The notes beneath the pieces are model-generated. The model was given only the letters and a program-made list of their open reading frames with translations. It was not told where the DNA came from and did not search any database. The position numbers were made by a program, and so were the translations under genes. Positions 57,339 to 64,000 of a DNA stretch of 64,000 nt are shown one piece after another. The DNA comes from Mycolicibacterium houstonense (lineage in GTDB: Bacteria; Actinomycetota; Actinomycetes; Mycobacteriales; Mycobacteriaceae): positions 1,545,011-1,609,010 of the forward strand of contig NZ_LT546207.1 of assembly GCF_900078665.2 (NCBI RefSeq), written 5' to 3'. Within the stretch, counting starts at the first letter, position 1. Each line of letters begins with the position of its first letter.

Positions 57339-58082
57339 ATGGTCGAGCCGGTCAGCCCCGTAGCGCCACTGCTGACCGGCGCCAAAATTCTGCGCCAGAA
57401 CTGGGTCGACCTGACTTTCCTGCACTGGCCGGTCGATCCGGGGCGGATCGCCCACCTGTTTCCGGCAGGAACCACCCCCGACACGTTCGACGATGTGAGC
57501 TACGTCGGCGTGGTCGCCTTCCGGATGACGGGCACCGGCTTCGGCTACGGGCCGGGGGTGCTCGGCAGTTTCCTGGAAACCAATGTGCGGTTGTACTCGG
57601 TCGACCGCACCGGTCGTCGCGGCGTCGTGTTCCTCAGCCTGGACACCCCGCGGCTGGACGTGGTGTGTGCGGCCCGCACGGCGCTCGGGGTCCGCTACCG
57701 CTGGGCCCGGATGTCGTACCGCCGGCACGGGGAACGGCGCGCCTACACCACCGCCGTGCGCTGGCCGCGAGTCCGGGCCGCCAGCCACATCGAGGTCGAA
57801 GCCGGTGATGTTCTCATGCCCGGCCCGCTCGAACATTTCCTGACCGCCCGGTGGGGCCTGCACGTGGCACATGGCGGGCGCACCTGGTACGTGCCCAACG
57901 AGCACCCCGCCTGGTCGTTGCGTTCGGCCGAATTGTGCGGATTCGATGAGGACGGTCTCTTCGCCTCGGTAGGCCTTGGCACGCTGTGCGCCGGGCCGCC
58001 GGCACACGTGGCGTTCAGCGACGGTGTGCCCGCCAGATTCGGGCTGCCCGTCCGAGCCGGCACTCCTAGGCGATCACGTTGA
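57339..58082 (+). CDS. DUF2071 (YqjF-like) protein
   Basis: A 247-residue protein of the DUF2071/YqjF family. Typical stretches are NWVDLTFLHWPVDPGRIAHLFPAG at the N-terminus, then VSYVGVVAFRM, NVRLYSVDRTGRRGVVFLSLDT, RYRWARMSYRR and a C-terminal LTARWGLHV with WSLRSAELC. The fold is related to acetoacetate decarboxylase-like proteins; function unknown. It starts five bases after prcA on the same strand and so belongs to the proteasome transcript, but no functional tie is known. The 3' end overlaps the convergent SDR gene by 17 bases. Confidence 0.87.
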   Translation: MVEPVSPVAPLLTGAKILRQNWVDLTFLHWPVDPGRIAHLFPAGTTPDTFDDVSYVGVVAFRMTGTGFGYGPGVLGSFLETNVRLYSVDRTGRRGVVFLSLDTPRLDVVCAARTALGVRYRWARMSYRRHGERRAYTTAVRWPRVRAASHIEVEAGDVLMPGPLEHFLTARWGLHVAHGGRTWYVPNEHPAWSLRSAELCGFDEDGLFASVGLGTLCAGPPAHVAFSDGVPARFGLPVRAGTPRRSR

Positions 58083-58791
58083 CCACGGATTCGGCGGCAG
58101 CGCGGCCGGTGTAGAGCTGCCAGAGCTGCTCGGCCAGGTCGTCGGGGTTGAGCGTGTTGACGGCTACGCCCGCGAATTGTTCGGAACCGGCCAGCGCCCG
58201 GTGGATGTCGCCGCGCTCGATCAGACCGCCAATGGTGAGGGTCCCGGCGTAGATTCCAGCCGGCGCCAGCGCGGCATTCAGCGTGAGTGCGTAGTTGCGC
58301 AGCGCGGCGGCGGCCAGTGCCAGGCCACCGAGCGCGGGCATCGGCACCACACTGCTCAGCCCGCCGGCGAACAGCAGTCCGCCGCTGCCGCGCTCGCGCA
58401 TCTCGGGGAGCAGGTGGGCGGCGAAGTCGACGGCGGGCACGATGCTGTCGAGCGCCGCCTTCGCGGCGGCGGCGTCGAGTTCGGCGATGTCGCCGGTGGG
58501 TGCCGTCTCGAACGCGGCCGGACCGTAGTAGCCGACGTCGATCCGGCCGAACCGGGCGCGGGCCGCATCGACGGCGCTGCGCAGCTGGACGGGGTCGGAG
58601 GCGTCGGCGACGAAGGCGGCCGCCTCGATGCCCTTGTCGGCCAGTGCGGTCAGGTAAGTCGAATGCCGTTGAGGGGAGCGCGAAATGAGCGCCACGCGGT
58701 ATCCCTCGGCGCCGAAGCGGTGCGCGACGGACAGACCGAGGCCGGGCCCGGCGCCCAGGACGACGAGCGTGGGCGAAGAAGTTGAGGTCAT
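58066..58791 (-). CDS. SDR family NAD(P)-dependent oxidoreductase (atypical)
   Basis: A 241-residue short-chain dehydrogenase-like protein. VVLGAGPGLGLSVAHRFGAEG is the nucleotide-binding motif and ISRSPQ suits NADP(H). The region of the catalytic Ser-Tyr-Lys is degenerate (LLFAGGLSSVVPMPALGGLALAAAALRNYA), lacking the Tyr-x3-Lys, so it may not be an active reductase in the usual sense. The ATG is located inside the first of two identical operator dyads; a TTG 12 codons upstream would place the second dyad in coding sequence too. It is divergent from a TetR gene that probably represses it. Confidence 0.85.
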   Translation of the reverse strand: MTSTSSPTLVVLGAGPGLGLSVAHRFGAEGYRVALISRSPQRHSTYLTALADKGIEAAAFVADASDPVQLRSAVDAARARFGRIDVGYYGPAAFETAPTGDIAELDAAAAKAALDSIVPAVDFAAHLLPEMRERGSGGLLFAGGLSSVVPMPALGGLALAAAALRNYALTLNAALAPAGIYAGTLTIGGLIERGDIHRALAGSEQFAGVAVNTLNPDDLAEQLWQLYTGRAAAESVVNVIA

Positions 58792-58800
58792 GCTCAACTT
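58779..58800. promoter_or_regulatory. TetR operator 1
   Basis: AAGTTGAG-GTCATG-CTCAACTT: perfect 8-base arms with a 6-base spacer. It covers the start codon of the SDR gene. The same arms and spacing recur in operator 2, with centres 30 bases apart. Confidence 0.88.
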
Positions 58801-58808
58801 ACTACCAG

Positions 58809-58830
58809 AAGTTGAGATGGCCCTCAACTT
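58809..58830. promoter_or_regulatory. TetR operator 2
   Basis: AAGTTGAG-ATGGCC-CTCAACTT: arms identical to operator 1 but a different spacer. It lies 17 bases upstream of the TetR GTG, in the divergent promoter region. The repeat of the arms with unrelated spacer sequence shows selection for a protein-binding site. Confidence 0.88.
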
Positions 58831-58847
58831 AGTTAGGATGAACTCTT

Positions 58848-59432
58848 GTGTCGGCGATGCGAGCGGATGCGGTCCGCAACAGGGATCGTCTGCTCGACGC
58901 TGCCGCCGCGCTGTTCGCCGAACGCGGCGTCGATGTGCCGCTCGACGAGATCGCCCGCCGCGCCGGCGTGAGCATCGGCACGCTGTACAACCATTTCCCG
59001 AACCGGGGGGCCCTGCTCGATGCGGTCCTGCCGGATCGGCTGGCGGCGATCGACCGGATGGCCCAGCGGGCGCTCGACGACCCCGACCCCTGGCATGGAT
59101 TCACCGAGTTCCTCGACGGCCTGTTCGCGATGCAGGCCTCCGATCGAGCGATCAACGAGGCGATCGCGCGCAACCCGATCGGCGCGGTCGACGTGGCGGG
59201 CGAATGCGGGCGAGCGGAGGGATTGTTGGCGGCCGTGGTGGGCCGGGCGAGAGAGATGGGCGCCCTGCGGGCGGACTTCGGTTCCGACGACCTGGCGACC
59301 TTGATGTGGGCGATGTCGAAGGTGATTGCCATGGCCGACGGTGACGACGCCGTGTGGCGCCGTCATCTCGGGTTCGTGCTGGACGGGTTGAAAGGGCCGG
59401 CTCAAGCCGATTCGCGCCGCCAGCCCACATAG
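58848..59432 (+). CDS. TetR family transcriptional regulator
   Basis: A 194-residue TetR regulator. The DNA-binding region is RNRDRLLDAAAALFAERGVDVPLDEIARRAGVSIGTLYNHFPNRGALLDAVL (about 10-60), with recognition helix SIGTLYNHF, followed by a helical effector domain with ASDRAINEAIARNP. The start is a GTG, and an ATG three codons later is an alternative. It faces the SDR gene across a region holding two identical dyads and very likely represses both itself and the SDR gene. The 3' end overlaps the convergent membrane protein gene by 31 bases. Confidence 0.9.
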   Translation: MSAMRADAVRNRDRLLDAAAALFAERGVDVPLDEIARRAGVSIGTLYNHFPNRGALLDAVLPDRLAAIDRMAQRALDDPDPWHGFTEFLDGLFAMQASDRAINEAIARNPIGAVDVAGECGRAEGLLAAVVGRAREMGALRADFGSDDLATLMWAMSKVIAMADGDDAVWRRHLGFVLDGLKGPAQADSRRQPT

Positions 59433-59830
59433 GTGAACCAGAGGCCCATCGCGGTCAGCAGCAGGAAGAACACCCTGGCCGCCACCAGCAGGCCGGAGCT
59501 GGTGATCGTCGCGTTCGCGCCGGAATCGATCGCCGAGGGGAACGCCATCATGGCCGCGCCGCGCAACGCGACGAACCAGCCGAACAGCGAGATGAGCGCC
59601 GCCGTCACGCTGTACCAGTACTGGTGAAACGCGATCACGATCAGGCCCATCATCAACATCGACGCACCCAGGATCCAGGGCAGGATCGCGTTGTCGAACA
59701 GCCCGCCCAGCAGGTCGCCGAGGGCGGGCAGCCGGATCGCGATGATGAGGGTGGCGGTTGCCACGAACGGGCCGAGTACCCGGGCGAAGGACCGTGTGCG
59801 TTGCCGAGCTTCGGGCGTGGGGGTGGGCAT
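59402..59830 (-). CDS. hypothetical membrane protein
   Basis: A 142-residue integral membrane protein with four predicted helices: VLGPFVATATLIIAIRL, AILPWILGASMLMMGLIVIAF, VTAALISLFGWFVALRGAAM and LVAARVFFLLLTAMGLWFTYVGW. The hydrophilic N-terminus (MPTPTPEARQRTRSFAR) is short. No family is recognised. The ATG has AGGAGGTCAG upstream, an excellent ribosome-binding site. It is divergent from the next TetR gene, with an operator-like dyad between them, and is probably its regulatory target. Confidence 0.78.
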   Translation of the reverse strand: MPTPTPEARQRTRSFARVLGPFVATATLIIAIRLPALGDLLGGLFDNAILPWILGASMLMMGLIVIAFHQYWYSVTAALISLFGWFVALRGAAMMAFPSAIDSGANATITSSGLLVAARVFFLLLTAMGLWFTYVGWRRESA

Positions 59831-59851
59831 CTGACCTCCTGCAAATAATAA

Positions 59852-59864
59852 ACCGACTGACGGT
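59852..59864. promoter_or_regulatory. candidate TetR operator
   Basis: ACCG-ACTGA-CGGT is a dyad in the 82 bases between the divergent membrane-protein and TetR genes, with flanking AAA and TTT extending the symmetry. Position and form suit a TetR operator controlling both genes. Confidence 0.6.
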
Positions 59865-59912
59865 CTTTCAATAAGGTAAGCTCGAACCGAGCTCGACGTC
59901 AATGGAGGACCC

Positions 59913-60596
59913 GTGGCACGCCAGGTGAAACCCGAAGAACACGCCGCGCGGCGCCGCGAGATTCTCGACGCCGCCCAGCAGCTGATGCACGACAAGGGCT
60001 ACGCGGCGATGACCATCGAGGATCTGCTGGCCGCCATGCAGATCTCGAAAGGCGCCTTGTACCACTACTTCCGGTCGAAGCAGGCCCTGCTGGACGGTGT
60101 GGTCGAACAGATGGGGGAGAGTGCGACCGTCGAGCTACAGCGCATCGTCGACGCTCCCGATCGCACCGCCCTGGACAAGCTGCACGCGTACTTCGCCGCG
60201 TCGCACGCCTGGAAAACCGAGAACGCGACCGCCGTCGCCACGTTGGCCCGGTTGTGGCACGACGAGAACAACGCATTGCTCCGGCAGAAGATGACGCAGG
60301 GCTCGATGCGCACCACGGCGCCTCTGCTGGAAGCGATCATCCGGCAGGGGTGCGCGGAAGGAGTCTTCGACACCGACTTTCCGCACGAGGCCGCCGGCAT
60401 CATCACCGCGATGGGCCTGCATCTGGCCGACGCGTTCATCGAGGCGATCGAGGCCGACGGCGCCGTCGGGATCGACATCTCCGGTCCGCACGCCCGCCAG
60501 GCGGTCGGGGCCTACCAGCAGGCGATCGAACGCATCCTCGGACTGCCCGACGGCTCACTGGCGGAGGTCACCGACGGCGCTGCGCACCGGCGGTGA
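59913..60596 (+). CDS. TetR family transcriptional regulator
   Basis: A 227-residue TetR regulator. The DNA-binding part is [52 protein letters not shown] (about 13-65), with recognition helix SKGALYHYF. The C-terminal domain ([34 protein letters not shown]) is typical of this class, with a Gly/Ala-rich helix for ligand binding. The start is GTG, preceded by GGAGGACCC. It is divergent from a small membrane protein. The 3' end is 13 bases from the convergent SUFU-domain gene. Confidence 0.9.
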   Translation: MARQVKPEEHAARRREILDAAQQLMHDKGYAAMTIEDLLAAMQISKGALYHYFRSKQALLDGVVEQMGESATVELQRIVDAPDRTALDKLHAYFAASHAWKTENATAVATLARLWHDENNALLRQKMTQGSMRTTAPLLEAIIRQGCAEGVFDTDFPHEAAGIITAMGLHLADAFIEAIEADGAVGIDISGPHARQAVGAYQQAIERILGLPDGSLAEVTDGAAHRR

Positions 60597-60609
60597 TGAT
60601 TGCTCAGGG

Positions 60610-61293
60610 TCACACCACGCTGGCGCGCCCCAGATCGGTGACGTCGCTACCGATCAGCTCGAGCATCTCCGTGGCAGTGTGGCGCTTGTCGACGATCGCG
60701 CGCAGCTCCGCGTCGGTGGCGCCGACGAGCTGGACGAACGTGACACGGCCGTGCGGTGTGTCGATCTCACCGGCTGTGTCCAGAGTCGTCAGAAAGCCGG
60801 TGAGCGCCGACGCGTGCCCGGCGTCGATGCCGGCCTCCTGCCCGGTGTAGATGTACTCGCCCGGCTCGAAGACCATGCCCGACTCGAAGACGTAACGTGC
60901 CAGGCCCTGGAGATTGACGCAGGCGGTCCGCATCTCCTGGTCCTCGTCGGCCCCGGGTGCGGGCCTGAGTTTCAGCGTCAGCTCGAAGCCGAAACCACTG
61001 TGCTCCGGATCGGTGGACTCCTTGGTGTAGAGGTCGGAGAACCCGTAGGTGACGAAGTGCAAGGCGTCCGGGGCGCGGTAGATGCTGATGCCGTCGAGCG
61101 GGTCCGGACCTCCGAACGACCACTTGATGAGGGTGCCCATGTGCAGCGGCTCGGGCTGCTCCGGATACAGCGCGGCGAACGCCGCGGTGATCGCGTCCCA
61201 GCCGGGTGCGCTGTCGTCGTCCTCGGTGGCCGCGACGTCGGTCGCCGGCGGCTCCGCGGGCTCGTCCTTGCGTTTCCTGCCGAACAGGCCCAT
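60610..61293 (-). CDS. suppressor of fused (SUFU) domain protein
   Basis: A 227-residue soluble protein. The short basic N-terminus [17 protein letters not shown] is followed by an acidic linker and then a SUFU domain: [42 protein letters not shown] and [11 protein letters not shown], which is the conserved core, and a C-terminal [18 protein letters not shown]. Bacterial SUFU proteins are often immunity proteins of polymorphic toxins or of unknown function; no toxin is visible beside this one. A much longer in-frame reading upstream on the same strand is an antisense of pafA and is not used. It is divergent from pafA by 144 bases. Confidence 0.86.
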   Translation of the reverse strand: MGLFGRKRKDEPAEPPATDVAATEDDDSAPGWDAITAAFAALYPEQPEPLHMGTLIKWSFGGPDPLDGISIYRAPDALHFVTYGFSDLYTKESTDPEHSGFGFELTLKLRPAPGADEDQEMRTACVNLQGLARYVFESGMVFEPGEYIYTGQEAGIDAGHASALTGFLTTLDTAGEIDTPHGRVTFVQLVGATDAELRAIVDKRHTATEMLELIGSDVTDLGRASVV

Positions 61294-61437
61294 CGCTCTC
61301 CCAGCTCTTCGTCCGTCCGATCCGGGACCTGCGGTCGCCGCGTCGAACGAGTATGGCAGCCAGCTGCCGAGAATTCGCCGCACCGTCCCCGCGAGCTTGC
61401 CCACCGTTGCGGTGAACCACCCCGTAAGCTCGATAGC

Positions 61438-62796
61438 GTGCAGCGACGAATCATGGGCATCGAGACGGAATTCGGTGTGACCTGCACGTTCCACGGCCAT
61501 CGCCGGCTCAGCCCCGACGAGGTTGCCCGCTATCTGTTCCGGCGGGTGGTGTCGTGGGGCCGCAGCTCCAACGTGTTCCTCCGTAACGGCGCCCGGTTGT
61601 ATCTCGACGTGGGCAGCCACCCCGAGTACGCGACCGCCGAGTGCGACAACCTGACCCAGCTGGTCACCCATGACCGCGCCGGTGAGCGCGTGCTGGAGGA
61701 CCTGCTGATCGACGCCGAGCAGCGCCTGGCCGACGAAGGCATCGGCGGCGACATCTACCTGTTCAAGAACAACACCGATTCGGCCGGCAACTCCTACGGC
61801 TGCCACGAGAACTACCTGATCGTGCGGGCCGGGGAGTTCTCCCGGATCTCCGACGTCCTGCTGCCGTTCCTGGTGACCCGCCAGCTCATCTGCGGCGCGG
61901 GCAAGGTGCTGCAGACGCCCAAGGCCGCCACCTACTGCCTGAGCCAGCGCGCCGAGCACATCTGGGAGGGCGTCTCCTCGGCGACCACACGGTCCCGGCC
62001 CATCATCAACACCCGCGACGAGCCGCACGCCGACGCCGAGAAGTATCGCCGCCTGCACGTCATCGTCGGCGACTCCAACATGTGCGAGGCCACCACCATG
62101 CTCAAGGTGGGCACCGCCTCGCTGGTGCTGGAGATGATCGAAGCCGGCATCCCGTTCCGCGATTTCTCTCTGGACAACCCGATCCGGGCGATCCGCGAGG
62201 TCAGCCACGACCTGACCGGGCGGCGCCCGGTGCGGTTGGCCGGTGGGCGGCAGGCCAGCGCGCTCGACATCCAGCGCGAGTATTACAGCCGGGCCGTGGA
62301 GTATCTGCAGACCCGCGAGCCGAGCAGCCAGATCGAGCAGGTGGTCGATCTGTGGGGCCGCCAACTCGACGCGGTCGAGAGCCAGGACTTCGCCAAGGTC
62401 GACACCGAGATCGACTGGGTGATCAAGCGCAAACTGTTCCAGCGCTATCAGGACCGCTACAACATGGAGCTGTCCGACCCGAAGATCAGCCAGCTCGATC
62501 TCGCCTACCACGACATCAAGCGCGGCCGAGGCGTGTTCGACCTGCTGCAGCGCAAGGGCCTGGCCGCCCGGATCACCACCGACGAGGAAATCGACGCCGC
62601 GGTGAATACGCCACCGCAGACCACGCGGGCCAAGCTGCGCGGCGAGTTCATCAGCGCCGCACAGGAGGCCGGCCGCGACTTCACCGTCGATTGGGTGCAT
62701 CTCAAGCTCAACGACCAGGCTCAGCGCACGGTGCTGTGCAAGGACCCGTTCCGTTCGGTCGACGAGCGGGTCAAGCGCCTGATCGCCAGCATGTGA
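61438..62796 (+). CDS. pafA: Pup--protein ligase
   Basis: A 452-residue glutamine-synthetase-like ligase, exactly the length of the M. tuberculosis enzyme. It attaches the deamidated Glu end of Pup to substrate lysines through a gamma-glutamyl phosphate. The Mg-binding Glu residues are E9 and E11 in GIETEFG, the catalytic Asp57 is in [17 protein letters not shown], and the ATP-site loop [10 protein letters not shown] is shared with Dop. It lacks the Dop loop. The start is GTG reading V-QRRIMGIE; upstream codons overlap the divergent SUFU gene. It stands apart from prcBA in this genome by six genes. Confidence 0.98.
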   Translation: MQRRIMGIETEFGVTCTFHGHRRLSPDEVARYLFRRVVSWGRSSNVFLRNGARLYLDVGSHPEYATAECDNLTQLVTHDRAGERVLEDLLIDAEQRLADEGIGGDIYLFKNNTDSAGNSYGCHENYLIVRAGEFSRISDVLLPFLVTRQLICGAGKVLQTPKAATYCLSQRAEHIWEGVSSATTRSRPIINTRDEPHADAEKYRRLHVIVGDSNMCEATTMLKVGTASLVLEMIEAGIPFRDFSLDNPIRAIREVSHDLTGRRPVRLAGGRQASALDIQREYYSRAVEYLQTREPSSQIEQVVDLWGRQLDAVESQDFAKVDTEIDWVIKRKLFQRYQDRYNMELSDPKISQLDLAYHDIKRGRGVFDLLQRKGLAARITTDEEIDAAVNTPPQTTRAKLRGEFISAAQEAGRDFTVDWVHLKLNDQAQRTVLCKDPFRSVDERVKRLIASM

Positions 62797-62809
62797 GCCC
62801 GCGCGCGGG

Positions 62810-63319
62810 TCAGAACACGCGCGTCGAAGTCTTTGTGAACACGAAGCCGTGCCCACCGGCACGACATGCAAACAGTCCGACCGACGGATCGGCGCCCACC
62901 GCGCACACCATGCCCGCCTGGAGATTGATCTTGTGTCCGGGCGGTAGTTCAAAGAAGCCCTGGCTGGGTTCACCGCCCACTTTCGGAGGGTCAGCTGGAG
63001 TGATGGTCGCTGCGGTTTCGGGTCCGAACGACGTGTCCCAGTAGCCGCGTTTGTCCGGCCGTGGACCATGACACCAGAGCCGGTGCAGGTAATCGCGGGT
63101 GTTGATCGAACAACGCTGGCCATCGGGTGTGCGGAAGGTGTCGCCGCTGAAGTACCTGCGAGTGTTCTCGGTGCCGTAGACGTCCTCCGCCAGGGGATAG
63201 CCGGACAGATCGGGGAAAGCGTCCCGTTCGGCCACCGCGGCACCGACCAGCACCTGATTACACGCAACAGTGCTGAAAGCGACGGCCGTCACCAGCGCGG
63301 CGCGCAGCAGCGTGTGCAT
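62810..63319 (-). CDS. secreted or lipid-anchored hypothetical protein
   Basis: A 169-residue exported protein. The signal peptide MHTLLRAALVTAVAFSTVACNQV has a Cys after STVA, a weak lipobox that could make it a lipoprotein. The mature part has four or more Cys (GQRCSINTRDYLHRLWCHG and GMVCAVGADPSVGLFACRAGGHGF), suggesting two disulfides, and aromatic-rich stretches. No domain is recognised. Mycobacterial proteins with this Cys pattern are often annotated only as secreted. The ATG is chosen for the signal peptide; an ATG 32 codons upstream would give an unusual leader. It lies between pafA and pafB on the opposite strand. Confidence 0.78.
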   Translation of the reverse strand: MHTLLRAALVTAVAFSTVACNQVLVGAAVAERDAFPDLSGYPLAEDVYGTENTRRYFSGDTFRTPDGQRCSINTRDYLHRLWCHGPRPDKRGYWDTSFGPETAATITPADPPKVGGEPSQGFFELPPGHKINLQAGMVCAVGADPSVGLFACRAGGHGFVFTKTSTRVF

Positions 63320-63437
63320 GCTCACCTCCCGCCCGCCGAGGGACACAGCGCTCAACACCGCCGCCTCAGCATGCCACCTCTCGCCCATCCCCGTCGCTGA
63401 CCGGATCCGCGGCAATCAGGCCCTAAGCTTTCCTCTC

Positions 63438-64000
63438 GTGGCGGTATCCAAAGTCGAGCGGTTGATGAACCTTGTCATCGCCCTGCTGTCCACTCGGTCG
63501 TTCCTGCCTGCCGAGAAGATCCGTACCAGTGTGGCCGGGTACGCCGACAGTCCCAGCGACGAAGCGTTCTCGCGGATGTTCGAGCGCGACAAGAACGAGC
63601 TGCGCGATCTGGGCATCCCATTGGAGACCGGCCGGGTGTCGAAGTTCGATCCGACCGAGGGCTACCGGATCAACCGCGACTCCTATGCGCTGCCGCCGGT
63701 GCAGCTGAGCGCTGACGAGGCCGCGGCCGTGGCGGTGGCCACCCAGTTGTGGCAGTCCCCGGAACTGGTCACCGCGACCCAGGGCGCGCTGTTGAAGCTG
63801 CGCGCCGCGGGCGTGGACGTCGACGCCGACGGGGCCGACGTCGCCATCGCGTCGACCGCGACGCTGCCTGGGTTGCGCGGCTCCGAGGAGGTTCTGCGAA
63901 TCCTGTTGTCTGCGATCGATTCCGGGCACGCCGTGCAGTTCCGCCACCGCGCGTCGCGCACCGCCGAGCACACCACCCGCACCGTCGAGCCCTGGGGCGT
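63438..64000 (+). CDS. pafB: PafB, WYL-domain transcriptional activator (partial)
   Basis: The frame is open to the end of the window, giving 187 residues. SKVERLMNLVIALLSTRSFLPAEKIRTSVAGY is the winged helix-turn-helix start of PafB, followed by FSRMFERDKNELRDLGIPLETG and the start of the WYL domain (HAVQFRHRAS...). PafB acts with PafC to activate DNA-damage genes in mycobacteria independently of LexA/RecA. The start is GTG at 63438, preceded by no strong ribosome-binding site. In M. tuberculosis pafA, pafB and pafC form one operon; here a minus-strand gene separates pafA from pafB. Confidence 0.93.
   Translation, partial: MAVSKVERLMNLVIALLSTRSFLPAEKIRTSVAGYADSPSDEAFSRMFERDKNELRDLGIPLETGRVSKFDPTEGYRINRDSYALPPVQLSADEAAAVAVATQLWQSPELVTATQGALLKLRAAGVDVDADGADVAIASTATLPGLRGSEEVLRILLSAIDSGHAVQFRHRASRTAEHTTRTVEPWG

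Noticed and set aside
60610..63267. An 885-codon minus-strand frame through pafA
   Set aside because: Only its last 227 codons match a family (SUFU). The rest is the antisense of pafA and the opposite side of an intergenic region.

Overview
The window reads as the chromosome of a fast-growing environmental mycobacterium (Mycolicibacterium type). It is GC-rich throughout. It carries a mycothiol ligase (mshC), the complete Pup-proteasome locus (mpa, dop, pup, prcB, prcA, pafA, start of pafB), an MTB12-like secreted antigen and mycobacterial lipoproteins. From memory, the gene order from the M20 peptidase to pafB follows the Rv2141c-Rv2096c block of M. tuberculosis in inverted orientation, with several insertions. 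The ectABCD ectoine operon and a sugar permease fit a free-living, osmotically exposed organism rather than an obligate pathogen.

Layout. 1-2.5 kb: the end of a membrane protein, then an alpha/beta hydrolase, a fumarylacetoacetase-fold enzyme and a DoxX protein. 2.5-3.1 kb: degenerate DNA and a tRNA-Leu(GAG) with its terminator. 3.2-14.5 kb: conserved housekeeping genes (M20 peptidase, PEBP, pyrD, lppL, uppP, phosphatase, DUF3090, SCO1664-type, cysQ, mshC, SDR). 14.4-19.5 kb: PAC2 protein and metH, the latter behind a probable S-adenosylhomocysteine riboswitch. 19.5-26.4 kb: an NmrA-like protein, a HAD phosphatase, a glucose-type permease, hisE-hisG, DUF4126 and a flavoprotein disulfide oxidoreductase. 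26.3-27.8 kb: an ArsR-SRPBCC-flavodoxin operon.

27.9-36.4 kb is an accessory catabolic island. Six tightly packed minus-strand genes (aldehyde dehydrogenase, MFS transporter, FAD hydroxylase resembling 2,6-dihydroxypyridine 3-monooxygenase, cupin, ACMSD-like amidohydrolase, Old Yellow Enzyme) lie opposite a GAF-PucR regulator. It looks like a self-contained pathway for a hydroxylated aromatic or N-heteroaromatic compound whose substrate is not evident. 36.4-41.9 kb holds a glycosyltransferase/debranching-enzyme operon under a perfect CIRCE (HrcA) operator, followed by an HspR-like MerR regulator and a small secreted protein. This suggests heat-shock control of a glucan function.

41.9-64 kb returns to the conserved block: DinB, thioesterase, RecB-type nuclease, trmI, DUF503, lppK, the MTB12-like protein and mpa. 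Then come DUF418/TetR and ectABCD, inserted between mpa and dop, followed by dop-pup-prcB-prcA. A spacer of six mostly accessory genes follows (DUF2071, SDR, two TetR regulators, a membrane protein, a SUFU-domain protein), then pafA, a secreted protein and the start of pafB. Regulators here show clear DNA signatures, notably two identical-arm tandem operators between an SDR gene and its TetR.
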